DNA from: Streptomyces sp. NBC_01408
Lineage (GTDB): Bacteria > Actinomycetota > Actinomycetes > Streptomycetales > Streptomycetaceae
Assembly (NCBI RefSeq): GCF_026340255.1
Contig: NZ_JAPEPJ010000001.1
Coordinates: 4,371,501-4,435,500 of the forward strand
Reading direction: 5' to 3'
DNA: 64,000 bases
Shown here one piece after another: positions 32,619 to 40,774 of this stretch. The notes beneath the pieces are model-generated. The model searched no databases. It was not told the origin of the DNA and saw only the letters and a list, made by a program, of their open reading frames with translations. The translations under genes and the position numbers were made by a program. Positions within the stretch are counted from its first letter, which is position 1, and every line of letters starts with the position of its first letter.

Positions 32619-34247
32619 ATGCGCGATTCCCACGTCCCCGCCGGACCCGGCACCACTGACCCGCTCGCCCTCGCCGAACTGTTCAAGGGCGGTGGTGAAC
32701 CGTGGCTTCCGGTGCTGAAGCCCGTCATCGAGGCGCAGCCGGACGCGGCCTCGTTCATCGGCCCGGGCCGCAGCCCGGAGGTCGTCCCGGTCCGCGAACT
32801 GACCTTCCAGGCGCTCAAGCCCCACCCGCCGCACAAGTGGAAGGTCGTCGTCTTCGGCCAGAACCCGTACCCGCGGCCGGAGAGCGCCACGGGGATAGCC
32901 ATGTTCGACAACACCTTCCACGACTGGAAGGACAGCCAGTTCGGCAGGGTCGTCAGCATCCGCTGCATCATCAAGGCGGCGGCGATGTGGAAGTACGGCA
33001 TCCCCAAGAAGACTCCGATCGCCGACGTCCGGGCGCTCCTGAAGGAGCAGGAGACCGTCCAGCCGCCGGAGTGGTTCCAGGCGATGCTCACGCAGGGCGT
33101 ACTCCTGCTGAACGCGGCACTCACCGCCAGCAGCGACGGGGCGACGGGAACCGACCGGCACACGGCGTTCTGGCGTCCGGTCGCCGAGGGGATCGTCGAA
33201 GAGATACTCCGGGCCAAGCAGAACGCCGACGAGGAGGACCGTGGTGTCGTCTTCGCCTGGTGGGGGGCTCACGCGCGCAGTCTGAAGAAGGTCGTCCTGC
33301 GGCTCCAGAAGAAGTACCCGGAGGTCGAGGTCCGGCACATCGACCATCCCAATCCCGCGGCGCAGGGCGATGTCTTCTGCGAAGGCGACCATTTCGCGAC
33401 GGTGAACGCGGCCCTCGCCTCGCTGGGCGCCGACGAGATCGACTGGCTGCCGAGCGAAGGGTGGAACAAGCACGCGGCGGAGGCCGACGGGCCGAACGGC
33501 GACGGCGACGGTGACGTCGCCGAGCGCATGGGCGCGTTCATCGCGTCCACCATGGAGCTGCACCAGCTGTACCTCGACCGGCTCGCCGGCGTCAAGGACG
33601 AGGGCCTCGTCCTCCCCGCGATCACCGGTGTGTTCGACACCCCGCTCATGTCCTTCCAGGACGCCGTCGGCCCGGTCGCCCAGCTGCTGTCGAACCTCGA
33701 CCGGCACGTCAGGCTGTCGCACGAGTTCGGCAAGAGGCGGGCGGACGAAGCGCCCGGCGGCCTGCCCGCCGATGCGATCGCCGCGCTCTACCTCTACACC
33801 TGCGAGTCCGCGTTCTACCGGGAGATCAACGCCGTCCTGCGCTCGCCGGACCGGGCCGCGGTGGTTCCGTACCTCCCGTATCTGCGGCTGCTGTTCTCGG
33901 CGGTGTCGCAGCTTCCCGCCCGCACGGAGCCGTTGTGGCGCGGGGTGGCGCTGGACCTGCGCGCGCAGTACCCGCTCGGCCGGACCGTGACCTGGTGGGG
34001 TGTGTCCTCGTGCACGTCCGAGCCCGGAGTGGCACGGGCATTCCTCGGCAGCCGCGGCAAGCGGACGCTCTTCGAGGTGGTCCCCGCCCGGGCGGTGGGC
34101 ATCCGCAGCTTCTCCGCGTTCACGGGCGAGGAGGAGTTCATCCTCGCGCCGGGCACGCAGCTCAAGGTGACCGGGGTGACGGCCGGGCGCGGGGGCCTGT
34201 GCACCGTGAAGCTGACCGAACTAGAGGGGCAGACCTCGGTCTCCTGA
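32619..34247 (+). CDS. Uracil-DNA glycosylase-like domain fused to arginine-type ADP-ribosyltransferase
   Basis: 542 aa from ATG at 32619 (CGGAG 9 bases upstream). Residues 15-285 match family 1 uracil-DNA glycosylases: VVVFGQNPYP (77-86) for the water-activating loop, VLLLNAALTA (161-170), AWWGAHA (213-219) and HPNPAAQG (243-250). The catalytic Asp of GQDPYH is Asn82 here and the following His is Pro85, so the base-excision activity may be weak or lost. A short Gly/Asp linker (290-300) leads to a second domain (310-540) like eukaryote-type arginine ADP-ribosyltransferases: LWRGV (Arg441), TWWGVSSCTS (458-467) and EEEFILAPGTQ with the ExE pair Glu504/Glu506. Such a fusion is new to me; I infer a DNA-damage or uracil-directed ADP-ribosyltransferase. 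Confidence 0.85.
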   Translation: MRDSHVPAGPGTTDPLALAELFKGGGEPWLPVLKPVIEAQPDAASFIGPGRSPEVVPVRELTFQALKPHPPHKWKVVVFGQNPYPRPESATGIAMFDNTFHDWKDSQFGRVVSIRCIIKAAAMWKYGIPKKTPIADVRALLKEQETVQPPEWFQAMLTQGVLLLNAALTASSDGATGTDRHTAFWRPVAEGIVEEILRAKQNADEEDRGVVFAWWGAHARSLKKVVLRLQKKYPEVEVRHIDHPNPAAQGDVFCEGDHFATVNAALASLGADEIDWLPSEGWNKHAAEADGPNGDGDGDVAERMGAFIASTMELHQLYLDRLAGVKDEGLVLPAITGVFDTPLMSFQDAVGPVAQLLSNLDRHVRLSHEFGKRRADEAPGGLPADAIAALYLYTCESAFYREINAVLRSPDRAAVVPYLPYLRLLFSAVSQLPARTEPLWRGVALDLRAQYPLGRTVTWWGVSSCTSEPGVARAFLGSRGKRTLFEVVPARAVGIRSFSAFTGEEEFILAPGTQLKVTGVTAGRGGLCTVKLTELEGQTSVS

Positions 34248-34270
34248 ACGATCGCCGGTACGACCGCAGG

Positions 34271-34299
34271 GGGGAGGGGCGGCGGTGGGGCCCCTCCCC
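34271..34299. terminator. Hairpin between UDG-ART and MarR genes
   Basis: GGGGAGGGGC (34271-34280) pairs with 34290-34299 around a 9-base loop between convergent genes. Confidence 0.7.
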
Positions 34300-34324
34300 G
34301 GCCCCGCGGCGGGTGCCGGCGGTG

Positions 34325-34807
34325 CTATCGGCTGCGGGGGGACTCCGTAATGCGGCCCTTCTCGGCCTTGAGCTTGCGCCATACGGTTCCCAGCGCCTCC
34401 AGGTCCCGCTCGTCGAGGAGGTCGGTGAAGACCGGCGCCAGGGCCTCGCGCCGGGTGGCGTCGGCCTCGGCGAACACCGTACGTCCCGCCTCGGTGAGGG
34501 AGACCTCCACCGACCGGGCGTCACGCGCCGAGGGTGTGCGGGTCACCAGGCCCCTGGTCTGGAGGGCGTCCACGACCCGGGATACCTGGCTGCGGCTGAG
34601 CAGCGTGCTGTTGCCGAGAACGGAAGCGGGCACGGGCTCGGGGCTGGAAGCCAGCCACAGCATGACCTCGAACCAGGACACGGGGAGGTCGTGGGCCTTC
34701 ACGAGGGCCCGGTCGACGCGGTCGGTCAGCACCGTGCCGGCCCAGACCAGCCCGTAGAACGCGTAGTCGGCCGCCGGCATCTCGGCTTCGGTGAGCTTTT
34801 TCGGCAT
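34325..34807 (-). CDS. MarR-family transcriptional regulator
   Basis: 160 aa, ATG at 34807. The winged helix (about 60-110) has the recognition helix STLLSRSQVSRVVDALQ and the wing GLVTRTPSARDARSVEVSLT, typical of MarR repressors. It is divergent from a short-chain dehydrogenase gene with only 88 bases between them, and two similar palindromes lie in this gap, so it very probably represses both genes and is released by a small, likely aromatic, ligand. Confidence 0.92.
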   Translation of the reverse strand: MPKKLTEAEMPAADYAFYGLVWAGTVLTDRVDRALVKAHDLPVSWFEVMLWLASSPEPVPASVLGNSTLLSRSQVSRVVDALQTRGLVTRTPSARDARSVEVSLTEAGRTVFAEADATRREALAPVFTDLLDERDLEALGTVWRKLKAEKGRITESPRSR

Positions 34808-34825
34808 GTCCGCAGTCTAGATGTT

Positions 34826-34867
34826 GCGTGTACGCGCACATAATTTTATAGTGTGTGTGCACGCACA
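34826..34867. promoter_or_regulatory. Twin MarR operators in divergent promoter
   Basis: Two related imperfect palindromes, GCGTGTACGCGCACA (34826-34840) and GTGTGTGCACGCACA (34853-34867), begin 27 bases apart. They flank an AT-rich TAATTTTATA block (34841-34850) that is a natural -10 region. This is the only AT-rich stretch nearby and it lies between the MarR and SDR start codons. Confidence 0.7.
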
Positions 34868-34895
34868 TAAAAATCCCCCGTGAAAGGCACCCGCC

Positions 34896-35762
34896 ATGTC
34901 GACCCTCCCCACCACCCCCGACACCTCCCCCCGCACCGTCCTGATCACCGGCACCTCCTCCGGCATCGGCCTGGCGGCCGCCATCGCCGCCGCCCGGGCC
35001 GGATGGCGCACGGTCGCCACCCTGCGCGACACCGGCCGGGCCGACGCCCTGCGCAAGGCCGCCGCCGAGGCGGGCGTGGAACTCGACATCAGGCAGCTCG
35101 ACGTCGTCGACGAGGACTCCGTCGCCGCCGCCGTGAACGGCGTGATCGCCGACTACGGCCGTCTGGACGCGGTCGTGAACAACGCCGGCGCCGGGCACGT
35201 CGGCACCCTCGAGCTCGAATCCGTCGCCGACGTCCGCGAGGTCATGGAGGTCAACTTCTTCGGCGTGCTGAACGTCTCGAAGGCCGCACTGCCGCACCTG
35301 CGGGCCACCGGAGGCCGCCTGATCACGGTCACCAGCGTCGGCGGCGTCATCGGCCAGCCCTTCAACGAGGCGTACTGCGCCGCGAAGTTCGCCGTGGAGG
35401 GGTACATGGAGAGCCTGGCCCCCGTCGCGGGCGCCGTGGGCGTGAGCGTATCCGTCATCGAGCCGGGCGCCGTGGCCACGGAGTTCGTCAACAACATCGG
35501 ACTCGACATCGAAGCCAGGATCGCCGCGGCCGGCCCGTACGCCGACGCGCTGCGCCAGTACGTCGAGCGCACGGTCGGCCAGTTCCTGGACGGCGCCCAG
35601 ACCCCGGCCGGCGCGGCCGAGGCCGTCATGGAGGCGCTGACCGCCGACCGTCCCGCGTTCCGCATCCAGACCTCGCCGTGGGCCCGCGGGTTCACCGGGA
35701 CCAAGCTGGCCGACCAGGACGGCTCGGCGGTCCTCGGCATGACCGGAGCCTGGGTCTCCTGA
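34896..35762 (+). CDS. Short-chain dehydrogenase/reductase
   Basis: 288 aa from ATG at 34896 (GAAAGG 8 bases upstream). It is a classical SDR: TGTSSGIG (near 17-24) for NAD(P), NNAG (near 92-95), and the catalytic Ser-Tyr-Lys in TSVGG and YCAAK (Tyr at about 160). The substrate is not defined by sequence. The divergent MarR gene and twin operators suggest substrate-induced expression, perhaps for a xenobiotic or secondary metabolite. Confidence 0.9.
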   Translation: MSTLPTTPDTSPRTVLITGTSSGIGLAAAIAAARAGWRTVATLRDTGRADALRKAAAEAGVELDIRQLDVVDEDSVAAAVNGVIADYGRLDAVVNNAGAGHVGTLELESVADVREVMEVNFFGVLNVSKAALPHLRATGGRLITVTSVGGVIGQPFNEAYCAAKFAVEGYMESLAPVAGAVGVSVSVIEPGAVATEFVNNIGLDIEARIAAAGPYADALRQYVERTVGQFLDGAQTPAGAAEAVMEALTADRPAFRIQTSPWARGFTGTKLADQDGSAVLGMTGAWVS

Positions 35763-35899
35763 CCGGCCACGCCCACCCCGGCGGCCGACCTGTGCTCCGC
35801 GCGGAACGGGGTCATCATGGCGGGAGGCGGGCGGGGCCCCGGTGCGACCGCGGGACCCGCGCGTGGCGGTACGTCTGAGTCGGGAGGTGACTCGTACGC

Positions 35900-36001
35900 A
35901 TGGACGAATCACGCAGGGCCTGGGTCATGATCGGCGGCGTCATGACCGTCATCCTCCTGAACCTCGTGGCCATCGTCCTGATGAACACCGTCGGACGGTG
36001 A
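35900..36001 (+). CDS. 33-residue single-span membrane peptide
   Basis: An ATG at 35900 with GGGAGGTGA 10 bases upstream opens a 33-codon frame. Residues 10-30 are one hydrophobic helix (VMIGGVMTVILLNLVAIVLM) after a charged start MDESRR. Its TGA overlaps the GTG start of the PAS-PP2C gene (GTGA), which points to translational coupling and makes it a likely real gene. It may be a membrane partner of the phosphatase; no family was recognised. Confidence 0.6.
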   Translation: MDESRRAWVMIGGVMTVILLNLVAIVLMNTVGR

Positions 36002-37257
36002 CCGGCCCCCGCGACCTGCCGGTCCCGGCGCTCAGGCCTACCGACTACCGGGCGGTCTTCGAGGCCCTGCCCGGCGCGGTCGCGCTGCTGACCACCGATC
36101 TGGTGTACGTGGACGCCAACGAGGCGTTCCTGACCATGTCGGGGCGCACCCGGGAGCAGATCATCGGCCGCTACCTCTTCGACGTCTTCCCCGACAATCC
36201 CCATGACCCCGACGCGACCGGCGTGCGCAACCTGCGGGCGTCACTGCTGCGGGTCGCGGCCACCGGCGAGCGCGACGTCATGGCCCCCCAGCGCTACGAC
36301 GTGGAGCACCTCGACCGGCCCGGCGAGTGGGAGGAACGGTACTGGAGCCCGGTCAACAGCCCCGTCCGCGGCCCGGACGGGTCAGTGGCGCTGCTGCTGC
36401 ACCGGGTGGAGGAGATCACCGAGCTCATCCGCGCCCGCGGCACCCGCAGCGGCGACGACCGCGCCCAGGTCCTGGAAGCCGAGCTCGTCCGCCGCGCGCA
36501 GGAACTCCAAGAGGTCAACGAACGCCTGCGCGAGGCCAACGCCCGCGCCCGCGAGGTCGCCCTCCACCTCCAGGAAGCGATGCTGCCCGCGCTGCGCCCG
36601 CTCGGCCGGCACCGGGCCGCCGTGCGCTACCGGCCGGCCACGGGCTCCCTCAACGTGTGCGGCGACTGGTACGACCTGGTCGACCTGCCCGACCGCAACC
36701 GCACCGCCGTCGCCGTCGGTGACGTCGTCGGCCACGGACTGCACGCCGCCGGTGTCATGGGCCAGCTCCGCAGCGCCCTGTCCGCCGCCTCCCACGTCGC
36801 CGCCGGCCCCGCGGAGGCCCTCGAAGTCCTCGGGCTCTACGCCCGCGCCGTCGACGGCGCGGAATCCACCACCGTCGTGTCGGTCTTCATCGACTGGAGC
36901 AGCCACACCCTCACCTACAGCAGCGCCGGCCACCTGCCGCCCGCGCTCTGCGGTCCCGACGGCACGCTGACGTTCCTCGACCAGGCCACCGACCCCCCGC
37001 TCGGCGCCCGCCCCGAACACACCGCCCGTCCCCAGGCCCAGACCGCCTTCACGGACGGCTCCGCGCTCGTCCTCTACACCGACGGACTCGTCGAACGCCG
37101 CCGCGAGGACATCGACACCGGACTCCACCGGCTCGCCGACTCCCTCTCCCGCCACCGGGGGAGCGACCCCGAGGCCCTTGCCGAGGCCCTCCTGGCCGAC
37201 CTCATCCCGCCGGTCGGCGCCACCGACGACACCGCCCTGCTCATCCTGCGGCTGTGA
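35998..37257 (+). CDS. PAS-PP2C protein phosphatase (RsbU/SpoIIE type)
   Basis: 419 aa from GTG at 35998, coupled to the small membrane peptide gene. Residues 14-125 form a PAS domain (DYRAVFEALPGAVALLTTD), then a coiled-coil helix (about 140-190, LVRRAQELQEVNERLREAN) and a PP2C domain with GDWYD near 221 and GDVVGHG near 240, the metal-binding Asp residues. Such phosphatases act on anti-anti-sigma factors in sigma-factor partner-switching. No anti-sigma or antagonist gene is next to it, so its target is elsewhere. Confidence 0.88.
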   Translation: MTGPRDLPVPALRPTDYRAVFEALPGAVALLTTDLVYVDANEAFLTMSGRTREQIIGRYLFDVFPDNPHDPDATGVRNLRASLLRVAATGERDVMAPQRYDVEHLDRPGEWEERYWSPVNSPVRGPDGSVALLLHRVEEITELIRARGTRSGDDRAQVLEAELVRRAQELQEVNERLREANARAREVALHLQEAMLPALRPLGRHRAAVRYRPATGSLNVCGDWYDLVDLPDRNRTAVAVGDVVGHGLHAAGVMGQLRSALSAASHVAAGPAEALEVLGLYARAVDGAESTTVVSVFIDWSSHTLTYSSAGHLPPALCGPDGTLTFLDQATDPPLGARPEHTARPQAQTAFTDGSALVLYTDGLVERRREDIDTGLHRLADSLSRHRGSDPEALAEALLADLIPPVGATDDTALLILRL

Positions 37258-37360
37258 CGGCCGGCATTGTGCCCGTGATCTTGGCCGGGCAGCATGGCCC
37301 ACCGGCGGGGCACCGCGCTCGTCAAGGACGCGCGGCGACCGGAGGCGAAGGGGACACACC

Positions 37361-37969
37361 ATGATCCGGCTGGCGGACGGGCCCATGACCTGGGTGGCGA
37401 CCGGGGACAGCATCACCCAGGCCGTGCTGCACACCCACGGCGCCCGCGGCTGGGTGGAGCACCTGCACGAGCGGGTCCGGTGGCAGCTGGACCGGCTCAC
37501 CGACGTCGTGGTCAACACCGGCGTCTCCGCGTGGGGCGCGGCCGACGTGCTCGCGGCCCGCGACCACCTCATCGGCCGGTTCGAGCCCGATGTGCTGTCC
37601 GTGTCGCTCGGCACCAACGACTGCCTCGCCGGCAAGGACGGACTGCCCCGTTTCCACGAGGCGATGAGACGGATCATCGCCGGGGCGAACCCTCGGACAC
37701 AGGTCGTCCTGCACACGCCGGCGCTGGTCAGCGCCTCGGGCCGGGAACGGCGCGCGGCACTTCCCGCGTACTGCCGGGCCGTGCGGGAGATCGCGGAGGA
37801 CACCGGCGCGCTGCTCGTCGACCACGAGGCCCACTGGCTGGAGCACCACGGCACGGCCGACCCGATCCCGTGGCTCGACGACCCGGCCCACCCCAACGCG
37901 GCCGGCCACCTGCAGATGGCGAACCACACCCTGCGTGCCATGGGCCTGGGCGAGCTGGACCCCCTCTAG
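37361..37969 (+). CDS. SGNH/GDSL-family hydrolase
   Basis: 202 aa from ATG at 37361 after GGAGGCGAAGGGG. The block I motif is ATGDSITQ (Ser17), block II the Gly near NTGVSAWG, block III GTND near 85-88, and block V the catalytic DPAHPNAAGH. It has no signal peptide and so appears cytoplasmic. Members act as lipases, acyl esterases or carbohydrate esterases. Its stop overlaps the stop of the convergent phosphoribosyltransferase-hydrolase gene by four bases. Confidence 0.88.
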   Translation: MIRLADGPMTWVATGDSITQAVLHTHGARGWVEHLHERVRWQLDRLTDVVVNTGVSAWGAADVLAARDHLIGRFEPDVLSVSLGTNDCLAGKDGLPRFHEAMRRIIAGANPRTQVVLHTPALVSASGRERRAALPAYCRAVREIAEDTGALLVDHEAHWLEHHGTADPIPWLDDPAHPNAAGHLQMANHTLRAMGLGELDPL

Positions 37970-39321
37970 GAGGTGTCGTCGAGGTGGCCCGTCGGGGGAG
38001 TCAGGTGGCTCGTGAACCAGGCGCGGGCGAGGCCGGCCACTTCGGCCAGTGCTCCCGGCTCCTCGAAGAGGTGGGTGGCGCCGGGCACTATGGCCAGCTC
38101 CTTCTCGCAGCGCAGCTCCGCCAGGGCCTGCCGGTTGAGGCCGAGCACCGTCGAGTCGCGGCCGCCCACGACGAGCAGGGTGGGCGCCCGTACGTCGGCG
38201 AGCAGGGGCCCGGCGAGGTCGGGGCGGCCGCCCCGGGACACCACGGCGGCGATGTCCGCGTCGGCCGCGGCGGCGGCCCGCAGCGCGGCCGCGGCTCCGG
38301 TGCTCGCCCCGAAATAGCCGATGGGCCCGGACGCGCGCTGCCGCAGCCAGCGGGTGGCGTCCGTGAGCCGCCGGGCCAGGGTCTCGATGTCGAACACGTT
38401 CGCCCGGTCCGCTTCCTCCGCGGGCGTGAGCAGGTCGAAGAGCAGGGTGCCCAGGCCCGCGTGGTTGAGGGCCCGCGCCACCGACCGGTTGCGCGGGCTG
38501 TGGCGGCTGCTGCCGGAGCCGTGGGCGAACACCACGACCGCCGGGGCGCCGGGCGGCAGGACGAGGTCACCGGCCAGCGTGAGGCCGTCGGACTCGACCG
38601 TCACCTCGGCGGACCGGGGGGCCGGGCCGGGCTCGACCGACCCTGCGGATCCGGTGGGCCGGGCGGGCCGGGCTGCACGCTCGGCCTCCGCTTCGGCCTC
38701 GGCCAGCAGCGCGACGACCTCCTCGTCGGAGGTCTGGGTGAAGTCCGCGTACCACTCGCCGACCGCGCGGAACGCGTGCGGCGTGGACAGGCACACCACC
38801 TCGTCAGCCGAGGAGCGCAGCCGCGAGGCGGCGTCCGGCGGCGCCACCGGCGTGGCCAGCACCACCCGCGCCGCGCCCAGCGCCCGGACCACCTGGCACG
38901 CGGCCGCCGCGGTGGCGCCGGTCGCGACCCCGTCGTCCACGACGATCGCGGTGCGGCCGTCGAGCGGTATCCGCGGCCGGTCCCCGCGGAACCTGCGGGC
39001 CTGCCTCAGGAGCTCCGCCTCCTCCGCGCGCTCGACCGCCGCGCTGTCCTCCGGCCGGACCCGGCCGAGGCGGACGATGTCCTCGCTGATGACCCGTACA
39101 CCGCCTTCGCCGATGGCGCCGAAGCCCAGCTCGCGGTGGTGGGGCACGCCGAGCTTGCGGACCACGACCACGTCGAGGGGGGCGCCGAGCGCCCGGGCCA
39201 CCTGGAAGGCCACCGGGACCCCGCCGCGGGGCAGGCCCAGGACGACGGGATCCGCGCCCTCCAGGTGCCGGAGCGCGGCGGCGAGGCGCTGCCCCGCGTC
39301 AGCGCGATGGGCGAACAGCAC
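37966..39321 (-). CDS. Phosphoribosyltransferase-dienelactone hydrolase fusion
   Basis: 451 aa from GTG at 39321. Residues 1-215 are a type I phosphoribosyltransferase fold with the PRPP loop VVDDGVATGAT near 128-138 and PRGGVPVA near 31-38. Residues 235-445 are an alpha/beta-hydrolase with VVFAHGSGSSRHS, the nucleophile in YFGASTGAAA, and the late His in PGATHLFEEPG. The two halves occur as separate or fused proteins in actinobacteria and are often called PRTase/erythromycin esterase-like; the natural substrate is not known to me. Confidence 0.85.
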   Translation of the reverse strand: MLFAHRADAGQRLAAALRHLEGADPVVLGLPRGGVPVAFQVARALGAPLDVVVVRKLGVPHHRELGFGAIGEGGVRVISEDIVRLGRVRPEDSAAVERAEEAELLRQARRFRGDRPRIPLDGRTAIVVDDGVATGATAAAACQVVRALGAARVVLATPVAPPDAASRLRSSADEVVCLSTPHAFRAVGEWYADFTQTSDEEVVALLAEAEAEAERAARPARPTGSAGSVEPGPAPRSAEVTVESDGLTLAGDLVLPPGAPAVVVFAHGSGSSRHSPRNRSVARALNHAGLGTLLFDLLTPAEEADRANVFDIETLARRLTDATRWLRQRASGPIGYFGASTGAAAALRAAAAADADIAAVVSRGGRPDLAGPLLADVRAPTLLVVGGRDSTVLGLNRQALAELRCEKELAIVPGATHLFEEPGALAEVAGLARAWFTSHLTPPTGHLDDTS

Positions 39322-39446
39322 GGGGGTTCACCCCCAGTCCAGGGGAGACGGAAACCGCGTACGCACCTACTTCGAACCAACGCCCTTCGCGGCCCTCGCG
39401 CAAGTCGGCGGAGCGGGTGGCGCGGCGCCGCGTACCGGCCGGCCCC

Positions 39447-40244
39447 TCAGTGGGCGCCCCAGCCGCCGTCGAGGGGGATGGAGGCGCCGGTGAGGTAGCC
39501 GGTGTGCGGCCCGCAGAGCCATACGGCGACCGCCGCCACCTCCTCCGGTTCGATCAGCCGCTTGATCGCGGAACGGCTGAGCAGCACGCCGCCGACGACC
39601 TCCTCGGGAGCGACCCCGTGGGCGGCGGCCTGGGCCGCGATCTGCCCCTCGACCAGCGGCGTACGGACGTAGCCGGGGCTGACGCAGTTGCTGGTCACCC
39701 CGTGCGGGGCGGCCTCCAGGGCGGTGACCTTGCTCAGCCCCTCCAGGCCGTGCTTGGCGGCGACGTACGCGGACTTGTACGGGCTGGCCCGCAGGCCGTG
39801 CACGCTGGAGATGTTCACCACGCGGCCCCACCCGCCCGCGTACATGTGCGGCAGGCACTGCCGCAGGAGCAGGAACGGCGCGGTGACCATCACCCGCTGG
39901 ATCAGCTCGAACCGCTCCGGCGGGAACTCCTCGATCGCCGCCACGTGCTGGAGCCCTGCGCTGTTGACGAGGACGTCCACCTCGCGGGGGAGCCCGCGTA
40001 GGGCCCCGGCGTCCGCCAGGTCCACCTCATGGGCCAGGCCGCCGGTGGCACGGGCGACCTCGTCGGCCGCCGCGCCGTCGCGGTCGACCACGTGTACGAG
40101 GGCCCCTGCCTCGGCCAGTGCCCGCGCGCAGGCCCGCCCGATACCGCTGCCGCCGCCGGTCACGAGGGCCGTGCGTCCCGTCAGGTCGACCCCGTGGGCG
40201 CCGCGCGGGAGGGCGTCGGGAACTGCGTGAAGTTCGCTCGTCAT
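39447..40244 (-). CDS. 3-hydroxybutyrate dehydrogenase-like SDR
   Basis: 265 aa, ATG at 40244. NAD motif TGGGSGIG near 30-37, NSAG near 95, catalytic Ser in NISSVHGLRASPYKSAYVAAKHG with Tyr about 165 and Lys 169. The HGLRASPYKSAYVAAKHG stretch is very close to bacterial D-3-hydroxybutyrate dehydrogenases, which convert 3-hydroxybutyrate to acetoacetate with NAD. It is monocistronic. The assignment rests on that motif only. Confidence 0.78.
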   Translation of the reverse strand: MTSELHAVPDALPRGAHGVDLTGRTALVTGGGSGIGRACARALAEAGALVHVVDRDGAAADEVARATGGLAHEVDLADAGALRGLPREVDVLVNSAGLQHVAAIEEFPPERFELIQRVMVTAPFLLLRQCLPHMYAGGWGRVVNISSVHGLRASPYKSAYVAAKHGLEGLSKVTALEAAPHGVTSNCVSPGYVRTPLVEGQIAAQAAAHGVAPEEVVGGVLLSRSAIKRLIEPEEVAAVAVWLCGPHTGYLTGASIPLDGGWGAH

Positions 40245-40387
40245 GGCCGCAAACGCTAGAGACAGCCGGCCCTGCGGCCCATGTGCGCGGGCACCACAGT
40301 CCCCGGTGACCCTGTGGAGGTGTCCGCCATGTTCACGGCTGGGCGCGCCCCGACGGGGCCCGTCCGGCGGCAGCCCAAATGCAGGAG

Positions 40388-40422
40388 GGGTGGACCCACC
40401 CTTTCGAGGGAACCAGCCCTCG
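40388..40422 (+). other. Palindrome and hairpin in the chaplin leader
   Basis: A GGGTGG-AC-CCACCC palindrome (40388-40401) is followed directly by a CGAGGG-aaccag-CCCTCG hairpin (40405-40422), about 100 bases before the chaplin start. They may be an operator and leader structure; no known riboswitch was recognised. Confidence 0.35.
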
Positions 40423-40522
40423 TTGGCCGATCGGGAAGGGAATTCCTGCCGAAGAGAAGATGCGGCCCCGTTGGGGACGCGCGGCGCACAGGCGCCGTTC
40501 TGGAACCACTAGGAGACTTCCC

Positions 40523-40762
40523 ATGTCCCGTGTTCTGAAGAGTGCTGGTCTGGCCCTGGCCGTCGCCATGGCGATCGCCGGCGGTGCCTCGGCGGCGTCC
40601 GCCGACGCCAAGGCCGAGGGTGTGGCGATCGGCTCCCCGGGCGTGCTCTCGGGCAACGTGATTCAGGTCCCCATCCACATTCCGATCAACGTCTGCGGCA
40701 ACAGCGTCAACGTGATCGGTCTGCTGAACCCGGCCGTCGGCAACGTCTGCGTCAACGACTGA
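40523..40762 (+). CDS. Short chaplin (hydrophobic aerial hypha/spore coat protein)
   Basis: 79 aa from ATG at 40523 with AGGAG 7 bases upstream. A signal peptide ends after SAASA (residues 20-27). The remaining segment GVAIGSPGVLSGNVIQVP and VNVIGLLNPAVGN is one chaplin domain, the amyloid-forming unit that coats aerial hyphae. Both cysteines of the ChpF/G/H-like type are present (Cys58, Cys76). No sortase motif is present, so it is a short, freely secreted chaplin. Confidence 0.93.
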   Translation: MSRVLKSAGLALAVAMAIAGGASAASADAKAEGVAIGSPGVLSGNVIQVPIHIPINVCGNSVNVIGLLNPAVGNVCVND

Positions 40763-40774
40763 CCCGTGGGACGA

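Noticed and set aside
40300..40522. c-di-AMP (ydaO-type) riboswitch upstream of the chaplin
   Set aside because: Hairpins are present, but the conserved sequence blocks of the motif were not found.
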